Source of the DNA: Chitinophagaceae bacterium UBA2793
GTDB taxonomy: Bacteria; Bacteroidota; Bacteroidia; Chitinophagales; Chitinophagaceae
Assembly (NCBI GenBank): GCA_002352045.1
Contig: DEHT01000019.1
Location: 5,216 to 12,618 of the forward strand
Length of the DNA stretch: 7,403 nucleotides
Direction of reading: 5' to 3'
Below are positions 6,862 through 7,403 of the stretch, piece after piece. Each line of letters opens with the position of its first letter. Position 1 is the first letter of the stretch. The translations under genes were made by a program, and so were the position numbers. Under the pieces are notes generated by a model that searched no databases, was not told the origin of the DNA, and saw only the letters and a list, made by a program, of their open reading frames with translations.

Positions 6862-7403
6862 CTACGCCAAATAATCTCTCACTTTATTTTGTATAAAAGC
6901 CTGCACCGTTTCCCAGTTTTGTTTTTTTAAACTAATAGGTGCTTCGCTTTCATCGGCATCGGCAAAATATGTAATGGCCTGCGGCACGGTGATGAGTAAG
7001 TTTTGGGTGCTGTATTTTTCTTTATGAAACTGTATAAAATCTTTTATGGTAAAATGTTGTAGCAGTTCCGCAATATCCCAAAAATCTTTCTTTTTACCAC
7101 GGCCAAGTATGGCCTGTATTTTCATGGCAATAATATCTTCGGTAGAAAACATTCTAATGCCTTCAATGCAAGTTTCGGGCCTTATTAAAGGATGAGGATG
7201 CCGAACTATATCAACCTTTACTTCATCAATATATCCAAAAATACCAAACCGTGGCTGCTTTTCCTCCACAGTAAATTTGTCTTGAAATTTATTTTTTAGA
7301 GCCTCTATAACTACAATGTTCTCAAACGGTTTATTGCAAAATAAATCAAGGTCAACCGATAGGCGATGCCCATACAACAGGGATAAAGCGGTGCCGCCAA
7401 CTA
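6862..7403 (-). CDS. AbiEii/AbiGii-family nucleotidyltransferase (toxin-like), 5' end missing
   Basis: The frame stays open to the window edge, so the in-frame TTG at 7375-7377 is not the true start: upstream codons read VGGTALSL, completing the family motif. Of the 179 visible residues, GGT at 2-4 and DLDLF with D17 and D19 make the polymerase-beta-type nucleotidyltransferase core, and VKVDIV (D64) is a plausible third metal-binding acid. The helical segment MKIQAILGRGKKKDFWDIAELL (about 93-114; K94, D106, D109) matches the second conserved AbiEii block. Family members act in the cytoplasm; several studied ones are toxins of AbiE-type toxin-antitoxin pairs, and the related MenT enzymes add nucleotides to tRNA ends. 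A cognate AbiEi-like antitoxin would normally lie upstream, beyond the right edge; none is present downstream. Whether this copy is a toxin or a household nucleotidyltransferase cannot be decided here. It ends with TAG at 6862-6864. Confidence 0.9.
   Translation of the reverse strand, partial: VGGTALSLLYGHRLSVDLDLFCNKPFENIVVIEALKNKFQDKFTVEEKQPRFGIFGYIDEVKVDIVRHPHPLIRPETCIEGIRMFSTEDIIAMKIQAILGRGKKKDFWDIAELLQHFTIKDFIQFHKEKYSTQNLLITVPQAITYFADADESEAPISLKKQNWETVQAFIQNKVRDYLA

Overview
The window looks like chromosomal DNA of a Bacteroidota bacterium, plausibly near the Chitinophagaceae; the family-level guess is weak. The signs are low-GC coding sequence, Bacteroidetes-style TAnnTTTG promoter elements without clear Shine-Dalgarno sites, a TlpA-like thioredoxin protein, a PdxJ with the NIEGNP/PRPDERHI signature, and a large periplasmic-propeller LytS-type sensor kinase. 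No RNA gene, CRISPR array, integrase or transposase was seen.

Layout from left to right. The 3' part of a TlpA/AhpC-TSA thioredoxin-like gene lies on the + strand (1-582) and is cut by the window edge. It converges on pdxJ (722-1450, - strand), and an A/T-rich hairpin in the gap is a likely bidirectional terminator. All remaining genes are on the - strand. A two-component pair follows in transcription order: a 1018-residue sensor kinase with signal peptide, beta-propeller repeats, Y_Y_Y domain, one membrane helix, His_kinase domain and HATPase (2284-5340), then a receiver plus divergent LytTR response regulator (1539-2291). The two overlap by 8 bases and are surely one operon. pdxJ lies downstream with its own candidate promoter and a 16-bp near-palindrome in front of it.

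The right third looks more accessory. It holds an AAA_14/DUF4143 ATPase with a PD-(D/E)XK-like C-terminus (5430-6587) and, cut by the right edge, a nucleotidyltransferase of the AbiEii/AbiGii toxin family (6862-7403). A 15-bp perfect inverted repeat sits directly in front of the ATPase start and contains the likely -7 promoter element, which suggests autoregulation. A second hairpin (11-bp arms, 3-base loop) lies in the 274-base gap between these two genes.

Functionally, the kinase probably senses an extracytoplasmic ligand and phosphorylates the LytTR regulator; its targets are not visible here. pdxJ is a vitamin B6 biosynthesis housekeeping gene. The ATPase and AbiEii-like gene are typical of toxin-antitoxin or defence-type accessory DNA, but no complete, clearly new system can be shown from this window.
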